This document shows, piece after piece, positions 25,488 through 38,074 of a stretch of DNA of 64,000 bases. Position 1 is the first letter of the stretch. Each line of letters opens with the position of its first letter. A model generated the notes under the pieces. That model had not been told where the DNA came from. It ran no database searches and was given only the letters and a program-made list of their open reading frames with translations. The translations under genes and the position numbers were made by a program. Origin of the DNA: Solanum dulcamara (taxonomy: Eukaryota; Streptophyta; Magnoliopsida; Solanales; Solanaceae); the NCBI RefSeq assembly GCF_947179165.1, contig NC_077242.1:22229097-22293096 (forward strand), in the 5' to 3' direction.

Positions 25488-26309
25488 TGTCACGACCCAC
25501 TTTTCATCAGGTCATGATGGCACCTACTATAACCCTCTAGTAGGTAAGCCAACCCGTCAACCCAGAACTTCAAGTAATGAGTTTGAAGGCAAAAACTATA
25601 TAAGAGCATTGAATTATAAAAGTAAACAGAATGAATAAGCGGAAGTAAACCAAAACATGTTTTAAACAACTAAAGATCCCTCCCAGAACCTGGAAGTCAC
25701 AAGTACAGAGCTGCTACAAAATAAAATATGAGTACAAGTCCCGAAAGTGGACCAAAAAGATATAAAACAACTGGCTAGTCTCAGAAGGCAAAAGACGGGC
25801 CATCCATTCTGAAGGAGACAGAAGTGATCCAAAAACGCCAAGTTATCAGCCTAGTCTCCGAATCTGACTACAACAAGATCGATCTATTCGTGACAGTAGC
25901 TGGTGCTCGGTCCTGCATCACGAAAGTAGATGCAGAGTGTAGTATGAGTACCAAGACAATAGGTACCCAGTAGGCATCATAGGCCGACTGAGCAGAAAAG
26001 GTGAAAACAATATGAAAAAGAGGAATAAGCCTAAATAGGAATCAACATAAGCATCTAAAGTGAAAAGAGTACTATCTACGAGAGCTACAACTAACTATAC
26101 CCAACTGGGCCCCCATAAGCCCAGCCGGGACACTCGTACGCAAGTTAAATAAAAACCCGAACGAACCCCCATAAGTTCGCCGAATACACAGAATAGCTAC
26201 AACTACCAAGGCTAGGAACCAAGAATCTGTGATGTCAGGAACCGAAGTACTATATCATTTCCAAAATCCAGAATCTCTAAGAGTCAATCGATCTAGGGGT
26301 GACTTAGGG

Positions 26310-26635
26310 GTCGAGGCCGGGACTGGGACCCAGGTGCTCGCCCGAATATTTAAAGTGGCCAAGGCTGGGACTGGGTACCCGGATGCTTGCCATAAAACAT
26401 AAGTGCGGGACTGGATACCCGGATGCTCGCCGTAATACATCGGTGCGGTCGAGGCTGGGACTGTATACCCGGATGCTCATCGTAATACATCGGTATGATC
26501 GAGGCTAGGACTGGATACCCGGATGCTCGTCATACTAGCAAGTCGGCGGAGGCCGGGACTGAGTACCCGGATGCTCCCCGATAATTCAGAACGGAGGTCG
26601 GGACTGGGTACCCGGATGCTCATAGATAATTTATC
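26310..26635. repeat. Array of GGGACTGGGTACCCGGATGCTC units in the LTR
   Basis: Seven imperfect copies of a 40-60-bp unit with the core GGGACTGGRTACCCGGATGCTC. Repeated at the same place in the right LTR (33884-34209). Confidence 0.85.
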
Positions 26636-26933
26636 CCATGGTTTCGAATATATCCTTTCTAACTAATCAACAACAGTACCGAGAATTTCCTCCACAATGT
26701 GTCAACTGATATGCCGCCAAAACTTAAACCGGAGCCGAAGCCAAACGATCATGAATTCTAGTATTGCCAACACATCTCAAAAGTTATGACTATACCGAGT
26801 TATGGGTGGGAGTGTTATTAAGAGCAAGGGTATCGCCTAGCTAAGGCCAACTACTAGGCACTAGCCCGCTACACCATTCTACAGGGATCTAAGTCCACCG
26901 GAGCGACGCCGGGCATATAAAGCAAGTTTACAT

Positions 26934-27362
26934 CCTATACTAAGGCCAACATACTCCACAGTATCAACAACATGCTCATTCAACTCTCCTTATAATACTA
27001 ACAGATAACGATAAGATACACATGCTTCTAAATACCTGAAAAACCTAATAACAAGCCTAAAGCATGATTTCTAACACCTATACTAAGGCCAACATACTCC
27101 ACAGTATCAACAACATGCTCATTCAACTCTCCTTATAATACTAACAAATAACGATAAGATACACATGCTTCTAAATACCTGAAAAATCTGATAACAAGCC
27201 TAAAGCATGATTTCTAACACCTATACTAAGGCCAACATACTCCACAGTATCAACAACATGCTCATTCAACTCTCCTTATAATACTAACAAATAACGACAA
27301 GATACATCTGCTTCTAAATACCCGAAAAACCCGATAACAAGCCTAAAACATGATTTCTAACA
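26934..27362. repeat. 143-bp tandem triplicate in the LTR
   Basis: Three copies starting CCTATACTAAGGCCAACATA at 26934, 27077 and 27220, an exact 143-bp period with only a few mismatches. The right LTR has the same array at 34508-34936, so it predates this insertion. Confidence 0.93.
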
Positions 27363-29360
27363 CCTGAGATATACAATTAAACTACCCAACCAAAATTTCA
27401 ACTATTTTAACATGCTTTCACACATTCCAACTCAATCTAAAGAAAGGTAAACCGTAGCCTACCTGTAGGCCAAACACGCGGGCTCCAAATTATTGTGCTG
27501 GAGCTTTTCCCTTTCGAACGGCCTCGGAACGCTGCCAAGCTGTCAAAAATAGAACCACAACATCGATACGGTCGTTTCGACACTAATTTCATAATTTTTG
27601 GAAATGGACCAATTTTGGGGTCGAAAACGGGAATTGTGGGACCCACATACGAAATTCCGGATTTGACCCCCAAAACCGGTTCTAAACGTCACCCCAAGCT
27701 CAAAAATCAGATTTATAATACAATTCGGGGTGGGAAATTACGCAAGACGATCAAACAACCAAAACTCATAAATTCGGACTAAAGGACCAAAAATGGCAGC
27801 ATCAAAATCAGTAGATTCTGGAAATACGAGACTCTTTCAACCCAAAAAAATTGCACTATGATGATCCTTGCGAAAAACCCCACAATCTAGCCTCAAGAAT
27901 CACTCAAAACGAAGTTATATTGACCAAGATACACTCTTTCAAAATTCAATAAAATTTCATTCCGAAAATCACTAAATCTGCAGCTAAAAATCAATTGATT
28001 ACCTCGAACGACGTGCCAAAAACAGATTCTGAAACTTCCACAATGTTCTTCTTAAATTTCCACGCAAGATAGCCTCTGGAATCACCCAAATCGGATTTAT
28101 ATTGGTCAAAAAATAACATGTCAAAGTTCTTCAAAAATCCATTCCGAAAATGAATACTGCTGCAAATAAAATCACGATTTTTACCTGAATCGAATGCTCC
28201 AAATCAGTTTTCAATCTCTCCAATGCGTTCTCCACGAAAAACCTCACAATTTTGTCTTTTGAATCACCCAATTTGGAGCTCTAGAACTCAAGAAATGAGG
28301 GTTCAAAGTTGAGGAGAAAAATCTGAAAATCTGGTGCAAAATCTGCACTATTGCACCAGATTTTTCTGATTTTCCATTATTTAAAGTCTCCGAATGGACC
28401 CTCGGAATTCGTTCGAAATCCGATAAAAATAAACCAGATATGCTACCCTACTAAATTCGATATTTCGGACTCAGTGACGCATTCAGAATTCTCATACGAG
28501 GTTATTATAATAAAAAGTGGATCCCACATCCAAGAGTCATTTTAAGTCATATTTCACAGCGAGCCTCGATATTAGTCCGGAAGTCTCAAAAAGCGAACGA
28601 AGGGTCGTTCTAGACTAAAATCAACATTCCAGAACTAACCGCGCTGTCAGAATTTTTATTCGAGCGCATTTTCCAAGAATGTTGACCAAAGTCAACTATA
28701 GGCTAAGTTTCAAAGTCAAAAGCGCCAAATAGCCCCAAACTCGTATCGATTGACTCGATAGTTATTCCAACAGTGCTACTAGCCTAATTTGGTCATTCCG
28801 GAGCTGATGGAACCATCAGAATTTGAATTCGAGATTTCGTTAGCCCAAAACTCAAAAAGTCGCAACTAAACTAATTTAGGCCTTTAAAATACCAAAATGG
28901 ACTCGGGACCTCTAAAAATTCAACCAACACTTCTTCTAGACCAAAAACCATCTCCTGAATCCAACTGAGTTGTCGGAATTCCATTTCGAGCATCGAAACT
29001 CCAAAAGTTGACCAAAGTCAAACCTTGGCTTAAAGTTCCTCAAATTCTCAACTCAAGGCCTCAAATCTTCGTTACAGCTCCAAAACTGATTCCGTAAAGT
29101 CTCCTAACCCAATTTTGACATTTCAGAGCTGCTGGAATCGACGGAATTCCGTTCCGAGATCTGTAGCTCCGATTGACCCCAAATACCACTTTTTAACACT
29201 TAAAGCTTATGAAACTCAAAATTTCCAAGGACTTAACTTTTCATAGGATTTTCTAAAAATCAACACCCGATAACAATTAGAAATGACTCGGGGCATCTAA
29301 AGGGAGGGGTAAAATGGTCATTTTACAAAAATTCCAAAAATGACCTTAAGGGTCATTACA

Positions 29361-30024
29361 ATATCCACTACTAAAAGAACTTTCGTCCGCGAAAGTAAAA
29401 GTACAATCACTCTCTACAGGCACGAAAGGACGAGGGTTTTGGACCTGCATGCTTTGCCTAAATTTTAGACACCCTCTCGAGTTGACCAACGCCATCACAG
29501 AACTTAGGCTGAGAAGAAAATCCTCAATTTCACTTCCAACTCCAAAAACTCCTTCAGTCCTTTCTTGGGCTCCAACTCTCACTCGTTTAGCCCGAACTTG
29601 ACTCAAAACACTGGATTTCAATTGAGGACAACCAAAATAAACCAAAACCACTGAATTGAGTAATACACGACCATGGCAGATACAACTCACTCAAAATTTC
29701 AAGTATTTGTCTTTTGTTTTCAAATCCTTTTCTCCAAGCCACTAAGGGCGTTCTACCAATCCTTACCTATCTCGAAAACCTTCAACGCAATTCGAAAATT
29801 GCTTATTGAACCATACAACACCAACCTCTAAGGAGTTACATACTCTACCTGAACATATGAGGATGAAAACAATCAAAACAAGGACACCCCGCGCAAAGCC
29901 CCAAATCCCAACCTCAACTTGAAAAACCCGAACTCAAAATAAAACTGATGTTCTGGAACTAAACACTCCTTAAGCTTCTAAAAACTTGACTCACACTCCT
30001 CGAACCAAACAAAGGGAACATCCT
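29361..30024 (-). other. Interior between truncated RT and the 3' LTR
   Basis: This stretch should hold the end of pol and the polypurine tract. I see only a short frame (29690-29346) with no recognisable domain. The minus-strand sequence AAGTTCTTTTAGTAGTGGAT just before the LTR is the likely purine-rich primer region, degraded. Confidence 0.5.
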
Positions 30025-32853
30025 AGTGAGTCAAATGGATCAATTGTGTTGCAATGATGGAGAAACCCTGGATGAATCGTCTATAATACACAGTCAATCC
30101 AACAAAATTCCGAATCTCTATAATAGATATGGGCCTAGCCCAACCACGAATAGCCTCAATATTCATCTAATTTACCCTGATACCCTCTCTGGATACCACG
30201 TGTCCTAGAAATTTCACAGAATTTAACCAAAACTCGCCCTTTGAGAATTTAGCATAAAGTTGTTGGTCTCTCAAGGTCTGGAGGACAAACCTCAAGTGCT
30301 GCGCGTGCTCCTCCCTACTCCACGAGTATACCAATATATCATCGATGAATTCAATCATGAAGAAGTCAAGATAAGTCCTGAACGCTCGAGTCATAAAGTC
30401 CATAAAAGCTGCAGGGAAATTGGTAAGCCCAAAAGATATCACAAGGAACTCGTAGTGGCCATAGCGAGTCCGAAAAGCAGTCTTAGGAATGTCGGCTTCT
30501 CTAATCCGCAACTGGTGGTAGCGAGACCTCAAGTCAATATTAGAAAACACGGTCGCACCCTGAAACTAGTCCAATAGATCATTGAAATGAGGCATGGGGT
30601 AACAGTTTTTCATCGTCACCTTGTTCAGATGCCTGTAATCAACATACATCTGCATAGTCCCATCCTTCTTCTTAACAAATAGGACGGGTGCACCCTACGG
30701 CGACACACTCGGGCGAATAAATCTCTTACCTAAAAGATCCTCAAGCTGCACACTGAGCTTCTTGAGCTCTGCGGGGACCATACGGTAAGGTGGTATAGAA
30801 ATAGGCTTAGTGCCCAGCTTCCAAATCTATGGAAAAGTCAATATCTCTCTCTAGGGGTAGGCTAGGTAGGTCAGTGGGGAAGACATCAGTATACTCCCTA
30901 ACCATAGGGACTGAATCAATAGTAGAAGCCTCACTGGACATATCACAGACATATGCTAAGTACATCAAGCACCCAGACCTAACTAGCCGTTGGGCCCGCA
31001 TAAAGGATATGATCCCAGTTGGTGAGCGACTATAAACACCCTGCCACAAGACCGGGGGAATATCAGGCATGGCTAATGTAACGGTCTTGTCATAACAGTC
31101 CAAAACCGCATGATGAGGGGATAGCCAATCCATGCCCAGAATAACATCGAAGTCCAACATATCAAGTAAAATAAGATCTGCCCGAGTCTCATGCCCCTGA
31201 ATAGTCACCACACAGGATCTACAAACCTGATCCACTACTAAAGAATCCCCTACCGGGGTCGAAACATGTAATGGGACCTCAAGTGACTCATAAGGAATAC
31301 CCAAACGTGGAGCAAAATATATAGACACATAGGAATACGTGGAACCTGGATCAAATAAAGCTGAAGCAGTCTGCTGACAAATAAGGATAGTACCTGTGAT
31401 AACATCATCTGATGCCTCAGCCTCTGCCCTCGCTGGAGCAGCATAGAAGTGGCCCTGTCGGCCTCCCCCACGAACATTCGCCCTACCACCTGACCTATCT
31501 CCCCGGGAACCTCCTCGAACACCCTGCTGACCATCGCCGCGGCTGTGGCCTTGATCTATACCTCCTGGTAGAGGTGGTGTTACTACCAACGGTCTAGCCC
31601 GGCTGGGACATTCCCTAGCCCAATACTCCAGTGAGCCACAATCGAAGCATCCTGAAGCTGAGTGACCCTTGATAACTCATCCGCGGTAGGAAGAAAGCAT
31701 ACCTGATTCCCTCGAGCTCTGCCCTGCAGTGGAACCCCCCGAACGGGGCTGACTACCCTCAACTGCTGGCAGGGCGGCCTGAATCGGCCGGCTGGACTGA
31801 CCCTACTGGTACCTATCCTGCTAGAATCGCTGGCGGGGCCTGTCATAACTATCATGGCCCCTAGATTGGGACCCATTGTAGCTACCCTGATGCCTGGGTC
31901 TCTTATCGCTTCCCCCTTGGGCCTGACGATGAATAATATCGATTTTGCGGGCATGATCCACCACATCCAGAAAAGAGCAGCCCACAGAAACCAAGTGCTC
32001 AGTCCCCACCCTCAGGTAAGGTCTCAATCCGCGCAGAAAAACATCATACCCGCTCCTCCTCAGTGGGTAGAATCATAGTGGCATGTTGGGAAAGCTGATA
32101 AAATCTGGCCTCGTACTCCGTAATTATCATATGACCCTTCTCCAACCGAGTAAACTGATCCGGAAGTCGGTCCCTAACACTCCTAGGGATGTATAGAGCC
32201 AGGAAAGCCTCTGAGAACTGGGCCCATATCAATAGTGGTGACCCAGCTAGCCTGGACTGCAAATAAGAGTGCCACCACTGTCTAGCTGCCCCTCTGAACT
32301 GGTGAGCAGTGAAGTCGGCGCCTCTGGACTCTACAAGACCTAAGGAATGGAGCTGCTCCTGACAGGTAGTCAAGAACGCTATGGCATCCTCGCCAATAGC
32401 TCTAGAAAATATCGGGGGTGACAGCCTTCTAAATACCCCTAACATCTTCTGATCCTGTAATGACATCACACCTTCCAAAACTATTGGCGAGGGTGCAACA
32501 ACTGGTGGAGGCGGCTGAACCTCAGGTGCTGACTAGGTGGACGGATCCCGCGGTGCCGGTATGCATGTTACTGGGGTCGAGGCCTGTGGTACAACCCCTA
32601 TAGCTGTGAGGAGCTGCACAATCGCTGCCTGTAGTGCTGGGGTCATAACTGGTGCAGCTGGGGGCTGTGCTGGTGGTGGTGGTCCCTCTGGCTGAGTAGG
32701 AATAGGAGCATCCTGATGCTCCTCTACTAGCTTTGGCTCTATCTCCGGGTCGAGAGCTAGTGCTGCTCCCCTGCCTACTCTACGGGGCCGGCCTCAAGGC
32801 CTACCCAGAATTGGTGGGTCATCATCTCCAATAGTACCGTGCGTACGAACCAT
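30025..32853 (-). pseudogene. gag-protease-RT fragment of the long-LTR element, truncated after RT
   Basis: The minus-strand start codon is at 32853. After a P/A-rich leader, capsid-type text follows (32478-32044; FRGAARQWWHSYL, YEARFYQLSQHA). A knuckle-like CFDCGSLEYWAREC lies near 31665-31620, with tyrosine where histidine is expected. The protease motif LFDPGSTYSYVS is at about 31354-31319. RT runs from about 30760 to 30025 with active site FIDD (30341-30355) and the [10 protein letters not shown] and VYYRRF thumb motifs. Stops include one near 32797 and one near 32535, both explainable by C-to-T, plus a frame change near 32040. After 30025 no RNase H or integrase follows. Confidence 0.85.
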
Positions 32854-33046
32854 TCCGATGAAAGAGCGAAACAAATGAGATTTCAGGAAACCAATAAGAC
32901 ACAAGAATGCACGAAATGAAGCAACATAGAGATCGTTCCTAATGACATCCTGTAGCCTCTCGAAGATAAGTTACGGACGTCTCCGCACCCATCCGTGAGA
33001 CTCTACTAGACGTTAGCTCTGTACAAGTGAGACCAACGAACCTGGG

Positions 33047-33058
33047 GCTCAGATACCA
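33047..33058 (-). other. Primer binding site of the long-LTR element
   Basis: Minus strand TGGTATCTGAGC, three bases from the 5' LTR (33062-36934). It has one mismatch to the initiator-Met tRNA site, fixing the orientation of the element. Confidence 0.88.
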
Positions 33059-33061
33059 ACT

Positions 33062-36000
33062 TGTCACGACCCACTTTTCATCAGGTCATGATGGCACCTA
33101 CTATAACCCTCTAGTAGGTAAGCCAACCCGTCAACCCAGAACTTCAAGTAATGAGTTTGAAGGCAAAAACTATATAAGAGCATTGAATTATAAAAGTAAA
33201 CAGAATGAATAAGCGGAAGTAAACCAAAACATGTTTTAAACAACTAAAGATCCCTCCCAGAACCTGGAAGTCACAAGTACAGAGCTGCTACAAAATAAAA
33301 TATGAGTACAAGTCCCGAAAGTGGACCAAAAAGATATAAAACAACTGGCTAGTCTCAGAAGGCAAAAGACGGGCCATCCATTCTGAAGGAGACAGAAGTG
33401 ATCCAAAAACGCCAAGTTATCAGCCTAGTCTCCGAATCTGACTACAACAAGATCGATCTATTCGTGACAGTAGCTGGTGCTCGGTCCTGCATCACGAAAG
33501 TAGATGCAGAGTGTAGTATGAGTACCAAGACAATAGGTACCCAGTAGGCATCATAGGCCGACTGAGCAGAAAAGGTGAAAACAATATGAAAAAGAGGAAT
33601 AAGCCTAAATAGGAATCAACATAAGCATCTAAAGTGAAAAGAGTACTATCTACGAGAGCTACAACTAACTATACCCAACTGGGCCCCCATAAGCCCAGCC
33701 GGGACACTCGTACGCAAGTTAAATAAAAACCCGAACGAACCCCCATAAGTTCGCCGAATACACAGAATAGCTACAACTACCAAGGCTAGGAACCAAGAAT
33801 CTGTGATGTCAGGAACCGAAGTACTATATCATTTCCAAAACCCAGAATCTCTAAGAGTCAATCGATCTAGGGGTGACTTAGGGGTCGAGGCCGGGACTGG
33901 GACCCAGGTGCTCGCCCGAATATTTAAAGTGGCCAAGGCTGGGACTGGGTACCCGGATGCTTGCCATAAAACATAAGTGCGGGACTGGATACCCGGATGC
34001 TCGCCGTAATACATCGGTGCGGTCGAGGCTGGGACTGTATACCCGGATGCTCATCGTAATACATCGGTATGATCGAGGCTAGGACTGGATACCCGGATGC
34101 TCGTCATACTAGCAAGTCGGCGGAGGCCGGGACTGAGTACCCGGATGCTCCCCGATAATTCAGAACGGAGGTCGGGACTGGGTACCCGGATGCTCATAGA
34201 TAATTTATCCCATGGTTTCGAATATATCCTTTCCAACTAATCAACAACAGTACCGAGAATTTCCTCCACAATGTGTCAACTGATATGCCGCCAAAACTTA
34301 AACCGGAGCCGAAGCCAAACGATCATGAATTCTAGTATTGCCAACACATCTCAAAAGTTATGACTATACCGAGTTATGGGTGGGAGTGTTATTAAGAGCA
34401 AGGGTATCGCCTAGCTAAGGCCAACTACTAGGCACTAGCCCGCTACACCATTCTACAGGGATCTAAGTCCACCGGAGCGACGCCGGGCATATAAAGCAAG
34501 TTTACATCCTATACTAAGGCCAACATACTCCACAGTATCAACAACATGCTCATTCAACTCTCCTTATAATACTAACAGATAACGATAAGATACACATGCT
34601 TCTAAATACCTGAAAAACCTAATAACAAGCCTAAAGCATGATTTCTAACACCTATACTAAGGCCAACATACTCCACAGTATCAACAACATGCTCATTCAA
34701 CTCTCCTTATAATACTAACAAATAACGATAAGATACACATGCTTCTAAATACCTGAAAAATCTGATAACAAGCCTAAAGCATGATTTCTAACACCTATAC
34801 TAAGGCCAACATACTCCACAGTATCAACAACATGCTCATTCAACTCTCCTTATAATACTAACAAATAACGACAAGATACATCTGCTTCTAAATACCCGAA
34901 AAACCCGATAACAAGCCTAAAACATGATTTCTAACACCTGAGATATACAATTAAACTACCCAACCAAAATCCCAACTATTTTAACATGCTTTCACACATT
35001 CCAACTCAATCTAAAGAAAGGTAAACCGTAGCCTACCTGTAGGTCAAACACGCGGGCTCCAAATTATTGTGCTGGAGCTTTTCCCTTTCGAACGGCCTCG
35101 GAACGCTGCCAAGCTGTCAAAAATAGAACCACAACATCGATACGGTCGTTTCGACACTAATTTCATAATTTTTGGAAATGGACCAATTTTGGGGTCGAAA
35201 ACGGGAATTGTGGGACCCACATACGAAATTCCGGATTTGACCCCCAAAACCGGTTCTAAACGTCACCCCAAGCTCAAAAATCAGATTTATAATACAATTC
35301 GGGGTGGGAAATTACGCAAGACGATCAAACAACCAAAACTCATAAATTCGGACTAAAGGACCAAAAATGGCAGCATCAAAATCAGTAGATTCTGGAAATA
35401 CGAGACTCTTTCAACCCAAACAAATTGCACTATGATGATCCTTGCGAAAAACCCCACAATCTAGCCTCAAGAATCACTCAAAACGAAGTTATATTGACCA
35501 AGATACACTCTTTCAAAATTCAATAAAATTTCATTCCGAAAATCACTAAATCTGCAGCTAAAAATCAATTGATTACCTCGAACGACGTGCCAAAAACAGA
35601 TTCTGAAACTTCCACAATGTTCTTCTTAAATTTCCACGCAAGATAGCCTCTGGAATCACCCAAATCGGATTTATATTGGTCAAAAAATAACATGTCAAAG
35701 TTCTTCAAAAATCCATTCCGAAAATGAATACTGCTGCAAATAAAATCACGATTTTTACCTGAATCGAATGCTCCAAATCAGTTTTCAATCTCTCCAATGC
35801 GTTCTCCACGAAAAACCTCACAATTTTGTCTTTTGAATCACCCAATTTGGAGCTCTAGAACTCAAGAAATGAGGGTTCAAAGTTGAGGAGAAAAATCTGA
35901 AAATCTGGTGCAAAATCTGCACTATTGCACCAGATTTTTCTGATTTTCCATTATTTAAAGTCTCCGAATGGACCCTCGGAATTCGTTCGAAATCCGATAA

Positions 36001-36934
36001 AAATAAACCAGATATGCTACCCTACTAAATTCGATATTTCGGACTCAATGACGCATTCAGAATTCTCATACGAGGTTATTATAATAAAAAGTGGATCCCA
36101 CATCCAAGAGTCATTTTAAGTCATATTTCACAGCGAGCCTCGATATTAGTCCGGAAGTCTCAAAAAGCGAACGAAGGGTCGTTCTAGACTAAAATCAACA
36201 TTCCAGAACTAACCGCGCTGTCAGAATTTTTATTCGAGCGCATTTTCCAAGAATGTTGACCAAAGTCAACTATAGGCTAAGTTTCAAAGTCAAAAGCGCC
36301 AAATAGCCCCAAACTCGTATCGATTGACTCGATAGTTATTCCAACAGTGCTACTAGCCTAATTTGGTCATTCCGGAGCTGATGGAACCATCAGAATTTGA
36401 ATTCGAGATTTCGTTAGCCCAAAACTCAAAAAGTCGCAACTAAACTAATTTAGGCCTTTAAAATACCAAAATGGACTCGGGACCTCTAAAAATTCAACCA
36501 ACACTTCTTCTAGACCAAAAACCATCTCCTGAATCCAACTGAGTTGTCGGAATTCCATTTCGAGCATCGAAACTCCAAAAGTTGACCAAAGTCAAACCTT
36601 GGCTTAAAGTTCCTCAAATTCTCAACTCAAGGCCTCAAATCTTCGTTACAGCTCCAAAACTGATTCCGTAAAGTCTCCTAACCCAATTTTGACATTTCAG
36701 AGCTGCTGGAATCGACGGAATTCCGTTCCGAGATCTGTAGCTCCGATTGACCCCAAATACCACTTTTTAACACTTAAAGCTTATGAAACTCAAAATTTCC
36801 AAGGACTTAACTTTTCATAGGATTTTCTAAAAATCAACACCCGATAACAATTAGAAATGACTCGGGGCATCTAAAGGGAGGGGTAAAATGGTCATTTTAC
36901 AAAAATTCCAAAAATGACCTTAAGGGTCATTACA
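33062..36934 (-). repeat. 5' LTR (right copy) of the long-LTR element
   Basis: 3873 bp, offset exactly 7574 from the left copy with no length difference. Substitutions seen by eye include those at 33841, 34234, 34971-34972, 35044, 35421 and 36049. It carries the same 143-bp triplicate at 34508-34936. Confidence 0.95.
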
Positions 36935-36939
36935 CAATC

Positions 36940-37557
36940 TCTGATTCAACCTTAGAACAACATTCGTAAAACCATACTTGTATGGCAAGGGGAAACCATG
37001 TATTGTTTAATACTTCCCTTTTGGTGTCATCTTCTTATGGAAGTTTTTGGCTAGTTCATCAAATGCTCTATTGCCCCATGGATAGTCCATATATCTATCA
37101 GACTCGATCAAATTAAAATCCATCTTGTCTATTGTTGAACAATTAGGCTCTATAGATAGAATGAATGTATGAATGTAGTACAATATTGCAAACTTCAACG
37201 TATCATCATCGTTATCACCCCATACCTTGCCTATAAACTATCAATAAGATCTTGTTTACCGATAGAATTTCTACCTTCAAAGTACTGGCTAAGAAATCTA
37301 TTTGGTACAATAGTGTCGAAAATAAAACAAGACACATCCTCATCACACTTAAGACCAGAAATAATAGAAAAATTCCTATGGGTGAAGCATAGTCTAGTGC
37401 CATTTGCATAGATGAGGATACCATCTGTTGAACTACCTTCCAATTCACGCAACATAAAGCACCTAAATAATTGTGCCTGAACATGACACCTTTTCATGGT
37501 AGTCAGCTGAGCAAAACATGTAGTATCACAAAAAATATTCAATTGAGACTCTGACAA
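36940..37557 (-). pseudogene. DUF1985 domain of the MULE protease gene
   Basis: On the minus strand from 37557: FRCFMLRELEGSS, IYANGTRLCFTHRNFSIISG, then after a stop near 37230 LKFAILYYIHTFIL, ESDRYMDYPWGNRAFDEL and IHGFPLAIQVWFYE. These are characteristic of DUF1985, a plant-specific domain usually found N-terminal to Ulp1 protease in MULE-encoded proteins. Stops near 37228 and 37004 break it. The exon stops abruptly at the long-LTR insertion (CAATC). The N-terminal block lies at 43606-43980 and the Ulp1 end at 15925. Function of DUF1985 is unknown. Confidence 0.82.
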
Positions 37558-38074
37558 ATACTCCGCTAAATATCCATAATGTCAATGTTTGTATAACATT
37601 GCATGTGTGGAGTGTGCTTGGGGTTTTTACTGAGAATGAATTCAACAATCTAACAAAAATAAATGAGCTTAATTAAAATGACTTTTAAAAAACATATAAA
37701 AAGGATTGAAACTATTACTAAATATAAATTAATATACAGTATATATCTTTTAGATATATATAGCCGGTACTAATCTTAAATATAAATCTTCATATAATGT
37801 GGAATAGCAATTCTTATATACAAATGCTTAGGTAATGTATAATTGATTGTATATGTATAAATAAATTTTATAAATGTATATATATCATCATATACTATTG
37901 TTATTATTATACAACTAATGTATATATCTTTTTTATACAAATATAATTTAGCAAAAATTATACTTATACAATATACAAGAATTAATATGTTTGGCATGTC
38001 AAATTATTTGTATACAACTAAATGCAACAGTTAACACTTATACATGTTAGTTTGCCCCAAATGTATACAAATAC
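37558..38074 (-). other. AT-rich intron of the MULE protease gene
   Basis: No coding signal. It is rich in GTATA and TATACA words. Its last 190 bp begin a 242-bp tandem duplication whose second copy starts at 43389, beyond the LTR insertion. Confidence 0.6.

Larger units (their letters stand above)
25488..29360 (-). repeat. 3' LTR (left copy) of the long-LTR element
   Basis: 3873 bp, TGTCACGACCCAC...GGGTCATTACA on the plus strand. It contains a 143-bp triplicate and a GGGTACCCGGATGCTC array. Apparent ORFs (for example 27495-27782 and 28351-28545) reappear in the other copy only because the LTRs are nearly identical; they resemble nothing known. Confidence 0.95.
25488..36934 (-). mobile_element. 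Young long-LTR Ty3/gypsy deletion derivative, CAATC target duplication
   Basis: An 11,447-bp element, two thirds of it LTR. LTRs 25488-29360 and 33062-36934 are both 3873 bp and differ at about seven positions by eye. Perfect target repeats CAATC flank it at 25483-25487 and 36935-36939. The 3.7-kb interior encodes gag, protease and RT on the minus strand; RNase H, integrase and chromodomain are missing. Very long LTRs with TGTAATGACC/CGTGACA ends fit the Tekay/Del group, an inference. It interrupts the MULE protease gene just after the DUF1985 domain and must have moved with integrase supplied by another copy. Confidence 0.93.

Noticed and set aside
26255..28545. Frames repeated in both long LTRs (for example 27495-27782 and 35069-35356)
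   Set aside because: They recur because the LTRs are nearly identical, some differ in length through a single base, and they resemble no protein.
30026..30577. Plus-strand frames over the long-LTR element's RT
   Set aside because: Antisense shadows of the RT with FIDD motif.
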